A DNA stretch of 64,000 bases from Alienimonas californiensis (GTDB lineage: Bacteria > Planctomycetota > Planctomycetia > Planctomycetales > Planctomycetaceae): positions 1,514,501 to 1,578,500 of the forward strand of contig NZ_CP036265.1 of assembly GCF_007743815.1 (NCBI RefSeq), in the 5' to 3' direction. The position numbers were made by a program, and so were the translations under genes. The notes under the pieces are model-generated. The model was not told the DNA's origin. It saw nothing but the letters and a program-made list of their open reading frames with translations, and searched no databases. This document shows positions 15,978 to 23,011 of this stretch, in pieces; positions within the stretch are counted from its first letter, which is position 1, and each line of letters begins with the position of its first letter.

Positions 15978-16727
15978 TTACTCGTCCGCCGGGCCGAGGG
16001 ACTTCAAGAAGGCAAGCACCTCCGCCTCGTCGTACTCGCTCTCCGGCAGGGTGAGTTGCACGACGTAGCTGGAGCTGCCCTCGCGGAACATCCCGAACGC
16101 ACGCCGCACCGGGCCGGCGGGGGTTCCCGGTTCGGAGGCGCCCGGTTCCGGGTCGCCGGGGCGGAGGTCGCCGTCGGCGGTCAGGGCGGCGGTCGATCCG
16201 AGGGCGACGGGGTACTCCCGGCCGTCCCGCGTCACGACGGTGCGGACTTCCGCCTCGCCCCCCGCGGAGCCGTTCAGGTCCGCGGCGGCCGCGGCGACGG
16301 CGACGGCCGGGTCGACGTCGTCGTTGGTGCGGCGGGAGAGGATCAGCCGCCCCCCGCCGGCGGTGGCGTAGTCCACCAGATCGGTCCGCCCCTCCTGAAA
16401 CCAGCCCACGATCGGCGGGGGCGGCACGCCGAGGGCCTGCTCCGGCTCGAACCGCTCCGGGATCTCCGCGGCGAACAGGGCGGCGGAGATCTCGCGGACC
16501 CGCTCCGGCCTGTCCGTCTTCTCCACCCCGTTCGCCCAAGTCAGCCCGCCGCCGCAGCACACCAGCACGCATAGCCCCGCCGCCCCGAACAGCCACGCGA
16601 ACGCCCGCGCCTGCGGGTCCGGCGTCGGCTCCGACGAGGACGCCGCCAGCGCCGCGTCCGGCGTGCGGGCCGCGGGCTGGGCGTTGGCGGGGGGCTCTCC
16701 GGCGGGCTGGGGCTCGGCGTCGGTCAC
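15978..16727 (-). CDS. single-span membrane protein, tandem paralogue of the next gene
   Basis: 249 residues from GTG 16727, whose GTGA overlaps the stop of the upstream gene, so the pair is translationally coupled. Residues 1-40 are Pro/Ala-rich and cytoplasmic-looking. A single transmembrane segment with a Cys pair (LFGAAGLCVLVCCGGGL) spans about 44-62. An exported or soluble domain of about 180 residues follows and ends SEYDEAEVLAFLKSL. Arrangement, CCGG membrane motif and the ending match the 296-residue upstream protein, so the two arose by duplication. Function is unknown. Confidence 0.75.
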   Translation of the reverse strand: MTDAEPQPAGEPPANAQPAARTPDAALAASSSEPTPDPQARAFAWLFGAAGLCVLVCCGGGLTWANGVEKTDRPERVREISAALFAAEIPERFEPEQALGVPPPPIVGWFQEGRTDLVDYATAGGGRLILSRRTNDDVDPAVAVAAAAADLNGSAGGEAEVRTVVTRDGREYPVALGSTAALTADGDLRPGDPEPGASEPGTPAGPVRRAFGMFREGSSSYVVQLTLPESEYDEAEVLAFLKSLGPADE

Positions 16728-17614
16728 TCGGCCGGCTCGTCACCGGACTCGGCGCCGGCGTTCACGGCTTCGATCTCGTCCGATTCGACCTCGGCCTCCT
16801 CCATCACGTCCTCGTTGCCGGGGGGGACGGGTTCGGTTTGCGGGTCGACCAGTTCGATACTTTCGAGCATCGAAACGATCTCGGCCTCGTCGTATTCGTC
16901 CTCGGCGATCATGAGGTTCAGAATGTAAACGTCCGTGCCGTCGACGAAGGTGCCTTTGACCTCGCGGAAGGCGCCCAGGTCGCCGCCGTCGGGGCCGCGG
17001 CCGGTCCCCTCGCTGAACTGCCAGTCGATCGACCGGCCGTCGGCGGTGACGAGGGTGCGGGTCTCGGTGCTCGTCACGTCCACCCGCACGTTCTGGTTGT
17101 TGCCGCTCTGGTTCATGCTCTGCTTGAGCTGGGCCTCCATCGCGGCCTGATCCTGGCCCGGCGGCACGCGGAGCTTCATCAACATCAGTTGGCCGCCGCC
17201 CGGCACGGCGTACGCGGCGACGTCCATCCGCATGTCGACGAACCACCGCATGACGGGGATCTCCCCGCCCAGACTGATCTCCGGATTGAAATCGTCCGGG
17301 ATGTCGATCGTGAGGATCTCGTCCGTCTTCGCCCGCACGCCGGCCGGGGTGGCGTCCGGGCTGGTGATCCCGCTGGCGCTGAACTCCCAGAAGCCCCCGC
17401 AACAGCAGAGCAGCGCCAGCAGGCCGCCGCCGATCAGCAGCGCCACGAGGATCTTCACCCCCGTGCCCATCGACTTCTGCGGGTTGGGCGCCTGCACCTC
17501 CCGGTCCGAGGCGTAGGTGCCCAGGTCGGCGTGCGGGCCGTCCTCAGGGTTGGGCGCGTCCCCGCCGTATTGATCGGGGTCGTGGGGGTCGTCGGCCCAG
17601 GGATCGTCGGCCAT
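16724..17614 (-). CDS. single-span membrane protein, first of a tandem paralogous pair
   Basis: 296 residues from ATG 17614. An acidic N-terminus (MADDPWADDPHDPDQYGGD) precedes one transmembrane helix at about 53-73 with CCCGG at its end, then a domain containing DEILTIDIPDDFNP, MRWFVDMRMDVAAYAVPGG, MLMKLRVPPGQ and DEYDEAEIVSMLESI. The tail is very acidic. It overlaps the next gene by four bases. The DIPDDFxPE...DEYDEAE pattern is shared with its neighbour. No named family is recognised; a membrane-anchored domain outside the cytoplasm is likely. Confidence 0.75.
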   Translation of the reverse strand: MADDPWADDPHDPDQYGGDAPNPEDGPHADLGTYASDREVQAPNPQKSMGTGVKILVALLIGGGLLALLCCCGGFWEFSASGITSPDATPAGVRAKTDEILTIDIPDDFNPEISLGGEIPVMRWFVDMRMDVAAYAVPGGGQLMLMKLRVPPGQDQAAMEAQLKQSMNQSGNNQNVRVDVTSTETRTLVTADGRSIDWQFSEGTGRGPDGGDLGAFREVKGTFVDGTDVYILNLMIAEDEYDEAEIVSMLESIELVDPQTEPVPPGNEDVMEEAEVESDEIEAVNAGAESGDEPAE

Positions 17615-17771
17615 CGGGAGCGTTGCGGAAAGAGACAGCGGGGCCGGGGGATTGTGGAGCCGCCGCCCCGAATCAGCAACGCCGCCGACGCCGCCCCCGC
17701 CCTCGGGAGAACGCGGGGCAGCCGCCGACCTCCAAACGACAGTCCAAAGACGACAGTCCAGAAACGCCCGC

Positions 17772-18542
17772 TCAGCGGCGGGGCCGGCCGGGGGCGTCCG
17801 GCGGGCGCAGCGGCCCCGGCAGGCGGCCCTCCGCCAGCGCCAGCAGGTCCAGGGCCAGTTCCGCCCCGATCGCTCGGCCCTTCGTCAGCCACGCCGCCGC
17901 GAAGGCCCACGCCGCGGTTCCCTCCAGCCAGAACAGCGCGTTCCACCGATCGCAGGCCTCCCGCCAGGCGTCCGGGAACAGAAATAAATAGGCCCCCATC
18001 GCCGGCGTCGCCAATAAAATCACGATCCCGCTGACCCGATACACCACGTTCCGCCACCAGCCCTTCGGATGGGCGGCGCCCGTCCCGGCCGGTTCGCCCC
18101 CCTCCTCGCCGTCGTCCTCGCCGCCGCGGGGGAAGTGCACCAGCGAATAACAGCCCAGCGTGAGGAAGAACAACCCGCCGGAGAGCGAATGAATTAAGCC
18201 CGGCAGGGTGCGGGTGTAGGGCGGGGCGCTGTCGGCGTCGATCGGGAAGAAGGCGGCGCCCAGCGCCGCGACGCAGCCGACGTTCGCCGTCCAGTTCTCC
18301 GCCCGCCCCTCGCCCTGATAGCAGAATAAAAACGCCGCCGCCCCGCACAGCGTGCCCACGAACACGTCCCGCAGCGGGGTGTGATAATAACTGCTGACGT
18401 CGTCCTGCACCGGCACGCCGACCAGCCAGCCGCCGACCACCAACACGACCGGAAACGCCAGCCCCGTCACCCCCACCGCCCGCCGCAGCGCCAGATAAGA
18501 CACCACCGGCGTCCGGGCCGGCACGGGGAACTCGGGCGACAT
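17772..18542 (-). CDS. polytopic membrane protein of unknown function (SYYHTPLRDVFVG type)
   Basis: 256 residues from ATG 18542. An ATG 135 bases upstream would only add translated purine-rich repeat and overlap the ThiF gene, so it is rejected. About six hydrophobic helices are visible: near LAFPVVLVVGGWLVG, DVFVGTLCGAAAFLF, NVGCVAALGAAFF, HSLSGGLFFLTLGCYSLV, VSGIVILLATPAMGAYLFLF and LEGTAAWAFAAAWL. The motif SYYHTPLRDVFVG and conserved Asp/His residues recall a family of small bacterial membrane proteins without assigned role. It lies downstream of the ThiF-like gene with a repeat tract between them. Confidence 0.7.
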   Translation of the reverse strand: MSPEFPVPARTPVVSYLALRRAVGVTGLAFPVVLVVGGWLVGVPVQDDVSSYYHTPLRDVFVGTLCGAAAFLFCYQGEGRAENWTANVGCVAALGAAFFPIDADSAPPYTRTLPGLIHSLSGGLFFLTLGCYSLVHFPRGGEDDGEEGGEPAGTGAAHPKGWWRNVVYRVSGIVILLATPAMGAYLFLFPDAWREACDRWNALFWLEGTAAWAFAAAWLTKGRAIGAELALDLLALAEGRLPGPLRPPDAPGRPRR

Positions 18543-18545
18543 CGG

Positions 18546-18660
18546 GAGAGTTAAAGGCGGAAGGGCGAAGGCGGACGGCGGAAGGCGACAGCGTACCGGT
18601 TCACCGCGATCGGCGACGGACTCCCCTCCGCCTTCCGCCTTCTCCCGTCCGCCATTCCCC
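18546..18660. repeat. purine/pyrimidine tracts in the gap between two genes
   Basis: AAGGCGGAAGGGCGAAGGC (from 18552) and CTCCGCCTTCCGCCTTCTCC (from 18625) form roughly complementary arms around a short unique centre. They are the same low-complexity family as the tracts at 15.0-15.1 kb. Confidence 0.55.
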
Positions 18661-18661
18661 C

Positions 18662-19846
18662 TCAGCCCCCCGCCCACTCGCTGGCGGCCTGGCGGGCGCG
18701 GGCGGGGTCGGTGGTGCCGGTGACGATCACGCGGCCGTCGGCGAAGATCGTCACCTCGCCGGGCGGGCCGTCGGCCTCCAGCGGGGGCGTCTGGACCGCG
18801 GCCAGAAAGCGATTTGCCCGCACCGCCCCCTCCCCCGCCGCCAGCCGCCAGCGGGTTGCGAGCGATTCCAAATCAATGCTCGCCCCGCCCGGGGGCGCGG
18901 CCAATTGCACCCCGCCCCGGCCGCACAGCGTGGCGCTGCCGGCCCCCCGCCCGCCCCGCAGCCACAGGCGTTCGCCCCCGTCGGCGCCAGGAACCCCGCC
19001 CGCCCGCCCGCCGCCGCACGCCGGGCACTCGCCGCTTTCAAACAGCGCCCGCGTGCCCACTTTGCGCACCGTCCCGGCCCAGGCGTCGATCATTAATAAA
19101 TGCGGGTCTGCCAAGAACCCAGCGCCGCCCTCGTTGAGTCCGCCGAGGATCTTCAGGGCGAACCCGGCGGCGAAGCTCGCCGCGATATTCACCGCCGGCA
19201 GGATCACGCCGGCGGTGTCGCAGGTCTCCGTCTCCCCCGGCGGCGGCGGGTCCGGCAGCACGCACCGCAGGCAGGCCGTCCGCCCCGGCAACACGGGCAT
19301 CGCCCGCCCCCCGCCGCCCACCGCCCCGCAATAGACCCACGGCACGCCGGTCTCTAAAGAGAGGTCGTTGAGCAGGTAGCGGGCCTCGAAATTATCGCTG
19401 CCGTCCAACAGCAGCGTCGCCCCCTCGGCGAGGCGTTCAATATTGCCCGCCGTCACGTCCTCCACCCGCGGGTCGAGGGCGACTTCGCTATTAATCCTCG
19501 CCAGCCGCTCCGCCGCGGCGATCGCCTTGGGCGTGCGGGCCGCGGCGTCCGCCTCCGTATAAAGCGTCTGCCGGGCCAGGTTGGAGAGTTCCACGAAATC
19601 CCGGTCGACCGGCCGCACCCAGCCGCCGAATTCTTTTAATCCCACGCCGGCCCGCACCAGCGTCTCGGCCAACGCCGAGCCCGTCGCCCCGCAGCCGACG
19701 ATCAACACCCGCCCCGCCGCCAACCGGGCCTGACCGGCCGCCCCCAGCGGGGCGAACCGGGCCTGCTTGCGGTAACGCCCGGCCAAGATCGCCCGCTCCG
19801 CCCCCGGCTCGAACGACGCGGCGGCGGGGTCGGGGGGAACGGGCAT
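18662..19846 (-). CDS. ThiF/MoeB/HesA-family E1-like adenylyltransferase
   Basis: 394 residues from ATG 19846. A longer frame exists upstream but has no conserved sequence. The nucleotide-binding Rossmann motif is V50-G-C-G-A-T-G56, followed by DRDFVELSNLARQ (81-93), the E1 signature that binds ATP and Mg. LLLDGSDNFEARYLLND is present, as is TCDTAGVILP at the position of the acceptor cysteine. Zinc-type Cys pairs appear at CLRC and CPAC. It adenylates the C-terminal Gly-Gly of a ubiquitin-like sulfur carrier (thiamine, molybdopterin or related). An extra 90 residues after the zinc site are an added domain common in planctomycete members. No ThiS/MoaD gene is adjacent. Confidence 0.85.
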   Translation of the reverse strand: MPVPPDPAAASFEPGAERAILAGRYRKQARFAPLGAAGQARLAAGRVLIVGCGATGSALAETLVRAGVGLKEFGGWVRPVDRDFVELSNLARQTLYTEADAAARTPKAIAAAERLARINSEVALDPRVEDVTAGNIERLAEGATLLLDGSDNFEARYLLNDLSLETGVPWVYCGAVGGGGRAMPVLPGRTACLRCVLPDPPPPGETETCDTAGVILPAVNIAASFAAGFALKILGGLNEGGAGFLADPHLLMIDAWAGTVRKVGTRALFESGECPACGGGRAGGVPGADGGERLWLRGGRGAGSATLCGRGGVQLAAPPGGASIDLESLATRWRLAAGEGAVRANRFLAAVQTPPLEADGPPGEVTIFADGRVIVTGTTDPARARQAASEWAGG

Positions 19847-20087
19847 GGGCGACGAAATCCGGGTTTTTCCGGCGGGCGGAACGGTTTCGGAGGTCCGGAA
19901 CGAAACGGGCGGAAACCCCGCCGGGCGGGGCGGACGGGCCATTCTCAAACATTTGCGGCGTTCGGCCACCGATCGGCCGGACCCGTCTTCCCGCCCGCCC
20001 GCCGCCGCCCCACAATGCCGCTGCACAGATTAGTGTACACGCAAACACTTAAGCCCTGCTGAACCCCTTCCCTGAAAGCCTTTGCCG

Positions 20088-20405
20088 ATGTCCGTCGTCA
20101 CGTCCCGCGGGACGAAAACCCTGTTGCCCCGCCGCGATCCCGAGCAGTTCTGGAACAGCGTGCGGGCCGAGTACGCCGCCGAGGACCGCCGCCGCTGGAA
20201 GAGCCTGGCGATGCTGGCCCTCACCGAGGCCGTCGGCTGGCCGCCGGACCGCGTCGCGTTGGCCTTCGGCCTGACCCGCCGCCAAGTGAACCGCGGCGTC
20301 GACTCCACCCGCCGCTCCCTCCAAACCCGCTTCCGCCCGGACTGGGACGGGGACGACGAAAGCGGAGGGGCGAAGGCGGAGGGCGGAAGGAACGAGCACG
20401 CATAG
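20088..20405 (+). CDS. small helix-turn-helix protein at head of phage-like block
   Basis: 105 residues from ATG 20088; a TTG two codons earlier is possible. Residues 41-80 (LALTEAVGWPPDRVALAFGLTRRQVNRGVDSTRRSL) form a predicted helix-turn-helix resembling sigma-region-4 or small phage DNA-binding domains. The last 15 residues (SGGAKAEGGRN) are translated from the dispersed purine-rich tract, so the original stop was probably lost to repeat insertion. It is the first gene of a plus-strand run with ParB-fold, ATPase, terminase and portal genes and could be their regulator or a DNA-recognition partner. Confidence 0.65.
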   Translation: MSVVTSRGTKTLLPRRDPEQFWNSVRAEYAAEDRRRWKSLAMLALTEAVGWPPDRVALAFGLTRRQVNRGVDSTRRSLQTRFRPDWDGDDESGGAKAEGGRNEHA

Positions 20406-20455
20406 CCCATCCCCCATCCCCAATCCCCAATCCCCAATCCCCAATCCCCAATCCG
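20355..20455. repeat. purine tract plus heptamer tandem repeat
   Basis: A GCGGAGGGGCGAAGGCGGAG-type tract (20360-20392) is followed from about 20416 by at least five head-to-tail copies of CCCCAAT. The array ends just before the ParB-fold gene at 20467. Simple heptamers like this change copy number by slippage. Confidence 0.8.
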
Positions 20456-20466
20456 CCTCACAAAAC

Positions 20467-21111
20467 ATGCTGCTCGAACATCTCCCGCTCTCCTCTCTCA
20501 AGCCCGCCCCGCACAACCCGCGGATCGCGTTGAAGCCCGGCGACGCCGGGTGGCGGAAGCTCGCCGCCAGCGTGCGGGCCTTCGGGCTCGTGCAGCCGCT
20601 CGTTTATAACCGCCGCAGCGGCCTGCTGGTGGGCGGTCATCAGCGGTTGGAAGTGCTGAAGCACGACGCCGCCGAGCACGGCGGCCCCGACACGGCCCCC
20701 TGCGTCGTCGTCGACCTGCCGGACGCCGAGGAAAAGGCCCTCTGCATCGCCCTGAACAACGCCGACGTCGGCGGGTCCTGGGACGGCCCCAGGCTGGTCG
20801 ACCTGCTGGGCGAACTCTCCGCCGAGGCCCTGAAGCCGGACGCCGACTTCGACGCCGCCCTCACCGGCTTCGACCCGAAGCAACTCGACGCCCTGCTGAT
20901 GACACCCGCCGGCCCGGGCGGATGTCTCCCGATTGACTCCAGCGTGACTTCTACTGACTCCCAGAAAGGGCACGCCGACGAGACCGGCCCGCGGCCGGTC
21001 GCCGTGGCGCTGGAGGTTCCGGCGGACCGCTGGCCGGCCGTGCGGCCGGACCTCGACGCCCTGGTCGGCGATCACGACCTGACGGTGCACGTCACCGGGG
21101 CACCGGACTGA
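20467..21111 (+). CDS. ParB/Srx-fold nuclease-like protein
   Basis: 214 residues. The N-terminal 120 residues show the ParB-like fold: LSSLKPAPHNPR, then FGLVQPLVYNRRSGLLVGGHQRLEVLK with the G-G-H-Q-R nucleotide-pocket motif, and EKALCIALNNADVGGSWD. The ALNN...GSWD sequence is usual in phage and mobile-element ParB-like proteins next to terminases. The C-terminal 65 residues are an unconserved linker and a small domain. Bases 20922-20972, coding GCLPIDSSVTSTDSQKGH, contain the cassette's inserted GGGAGTCA/GGGAGACA motif. It probably binds or nicks DNA during packaging or replication. A hairpin (GGCGGGC/GCCCGCC) at 21120-21137 follows. Confidence 0.8.
   Translation: MLLEHLPLSSLKPAPHNPRIALKPGDAGWRKLAASVRAFGLVQPLVYNRRSGLLVGGHQRLEVLKHDAAEHGGPDTAPCVVVDLPDAEEKALCIALNNADVGGSWDGPRLVDLLGELSAEALKPDADFDAALTGFDPKQLDALLMTPAGPGGCLPIDSSVTSTDSQKGHADETGPRPVAVALEVPADRWPAVRPDLDALVGDHDLTVHVTGAPD
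20922..20972. repeat. cassette motif site 1, in ParB-fold gene
   Basis: TGTCTCCCGATTGACTCC here is the reverse complement of GGAGTCAATCGGGAGACA. A further TGACTCCC follows 20 bases later. It lies in a poorly conserved linker of the protein. Confidence 0.7.
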
Positions 21112-21186
21112 ACACGCTCGGCGGGCTGACGCCCGCCGCTCGCCTCCTCCCCCATCACCCCTCTCTCCTCACCCCCACCGGACCCC

Positions 21187-22608
21187 ATGCGAATCACCGT
21201 TTCGCACCCGCTGCGCCCCCGTCGGCGGAGCCTGAACACCGCCCGGGTGGCGGCGTCGTTCGGGCTGGACGTCGACCCGACCGACCGCCTCACCGTCGCC
21301 GAGAACCTGCCCGTTGAGGCCGGCCCCGGCCGGATCACGCTGTTCACCGGGCCCAGCGGGTCCGGCAAGAGCACCCTGCTGCGGGCCGCCGCCGACCGCC
21401 TCGAAGCGGACGGCCGGCCCGTCGTGCGGGCCGACGACCTCGCCCTGCCGGACCGCCCGCTGGCGGACGCGTTGCCGCTCGGCTTCGACGCCGCCTGCGC
21501 CCTGCTTTCCAAGTGCGGACTGGCCGAACCCCGCCTGCTGCTCCGCACCCCGGCAGAGCTGAGCGAAGGCCAGCGCTTCCGCTTTCGCCTGGCCCTCGCC
21601 GTCTGCCTGGCCCGCCTGAGCGACGAACCGGGGGCGGTCGTCTGCGACGAGTTCGCCGCTGTGCTGGACCGCACCCTCGCCGCGGCGGTGGCCCACAACG
21701 TCCGCCGACTGTGCGCGGCGACCGGGGTGGGCTTCCTGCTGGCGACCACCCACGAGGACCTCGCCGCCGACCTCGCCCCGCACCACGCCGTCCGCTGCCG
21801 CTCCGCCGGTCCGCCGCGCTCCGACGCCGCCGAATTTGAGGAGCACGAACGCCCCCTCGCCGGCCGCCGGCGGCTGGGGCCGCTGTTTGCCGACGACGAT
21901 CTCGACGGCCGGATCTCCTTCGCCGGGGACCTGTTCCTCACGACCGCCTCCCGCGGCGACTGGCCGGCGTTCGCCGACTGGCACTACCGCGCCCACACCG
22001 TCGGCATCGTGCGATTCGGCGTGATGCTGTGGCACGGGAGTCAGCCGGGAGTCAGAAATGCGTCAGACGAGAGTCCGCATGAGGCGGAGCCGGTGGGGAT
22101 TGCGTTGTTCTGCTCGCCGCCGCTGTCGCTGCGAGGTCGCAACCAGTACTTCGGCTCTGGCGCGCGGTGGACTTCGGCGGGCCTCAAGGCGATGAACGCC
22201 CAACTGGTGACGCTCGCCCGGGTCGTGTTGCACCCGACGTATCGGGGGTGCTCGCTGGCGGCCCCGTTCGTCGCCGCCGCCTGCGACGCCTGCCCCTTTC
22301 CGTGGGTGGAGAGCCTCACCCAATTAGGCCAGACGCACCCGTTCCTGGAGCGGGCCGGGTTCGTCAAGGCGCCGGTCGATCCCCCTGCGAAACGGGGGAG
22401 CAGGCCGAACGACCTCCGCCAGCACAGCGCGATTTACGGGGCCGGCGGGCGGGGGAAGAAAAAGGGCACGCTCTCCGCCGCCTCGCACGCCAAAAGTCGC
22501 TACGCGGCCCCGGCGTATTTCATTCGCGACAACCGCTCCGCCCCCGCCGTGCTGGAGGCGAACCGCCGCGACCGCCGTCGGCAGGAACTGGAGGCGTGCG
22601 ATGACTGA
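21187..22608 (+). CDS. ABC-type ATPase fused to GNAT-like acetyltransferase domain (COG2401 type)
   Basis: 473 residues. Residues 1-210 are an ABC ATPase without membrane segments: Walker A GPSGSGKST (55-63), signature LSEGQ (125-129), Walker B VVCDEF (151-156) and an H-loop ATTHED. Residues 240-470 resemble an acetyltransferase fold (WHYRAHTVGIVRFG, LARVVLHPTYRGCSLAAPFV, VESLTQLGQTHPFLERAGF). Such fusions occur beside terminase and ParB genes in phages and mobile elements, but their reaction is not established. The gene overlaps the next by eight bases. The cassette motif is inserted at 22035-22054, in the linker after VGIVRFGVMLWHG. Confidence 0.8.
   Translation: MRITVSHPLRPRRRSLNTARVAASFGLDVDPTDRLTVAENLPVEAGPGRITLFTGPSGSGKSTLLRAAADRLEADGRPVVRADDLALPDRPLADALPLGFDAACALLSKCGLAEPRLLLRTPAELSEGQRFRFRLALAVCLARLSDEPGAVVCDEFAAVLDRTLAAAVAHNVRRLCAATGVGFLLATTHEDLAADLAPHHAVRCRSAGPPRSDAAEFEEHERPLAGRRRLGPLFADDDLDGRISFAGDLFLTTASRGDWPAFADWHYRAHTVGIVRFGVMLWHGSQPGVRNASDESPHEAEPVGIALFCSPPLSLRGRNQYFGSGARWTSAGLKAMNAQLVTLARVVLHPTYRGCSLAAPFVAAACDACPFPWVESLTQLGQTHPFLERAGFVKAPVDPPAKRGSRPNDLRQHSAIYGAGGRGKKKGTLSAASHAKSRYAAPAYFIRDNRSAPAVLEANRRDRRRQELEACDD
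22035..22054 (+). repeat. cassette motif site 2, in ATPase-GNAT gene
   Basis: GGGAGTCAGCCGGGAGTCA, a near-perfect direct copy of the motif found in the terminase and portal genes, coding GSQPGVR. Confidence 0.7.
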
Positions 22609-23011
22609 CCACAGCCCCCAAAGCCCCTTCGGCGCCGGCCTCGACGAGGAGCCGGAGGACCCGCTCGCCCCGACCTCGCTGACGGCGGAGCAACGGGCCG
22701 CGGTGGTGCGGGCACTGACCGCCGGCGCCGCCCCGCAGAAGGCCTGCGCCGACGCGGGGGTCGACCCGCTGTCCTTCTTCGCCGCCCTCGCCGAGGACGC
22801 CGAACTCGCCGTGCAGATCGGCCGCTTGGACGTCATGCGGAGCCTGAACGTGCTGGCGATCACCTATCAAAAGGCGTTGTCCGGCGCCTCCGCCGATCGC
22901 AGCCTCTATTTAAAGTTCCGCCCGCCCCCGCCGGCGGCGCCCGTGGACGAGGAGACCTGCGAACTGGACGGCCCGATGGGCGCCTCGGACGAGGAGCAGT
23001 GGAATGTCTGA
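22601..23011 (+). CDS. putative small terminase subunit
   Basis: 136 residues, overlapping the genes on both sides by eight bases (ATGACTGA and ATGTCTGA). Residues 25-60 (LTAEQRAAVVRALTAGAAPQKACADAGVDPLSFFAAL) read as a helix-turn-helix typical of small terminase subunits that recognise packaging sites. The central part is helical and the C-terminus acidic. The call rests on position directly before the large terminase, size and the HTH; sequence similarity to a named TerS family is not evident by eye. Confidence 0.6.
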   Translation: MTDHSPQSPFGAGLDEEPEDPLAPTSLTAEQRAAVVRALTAGAAPQKACADAGVDPLSFFAALAEDAELAVQIGRLDVMRSLNVLAITYQKALSGASADRSLYLKFRPPPPAAPVDEETCELDGPMGASDEEQWNV

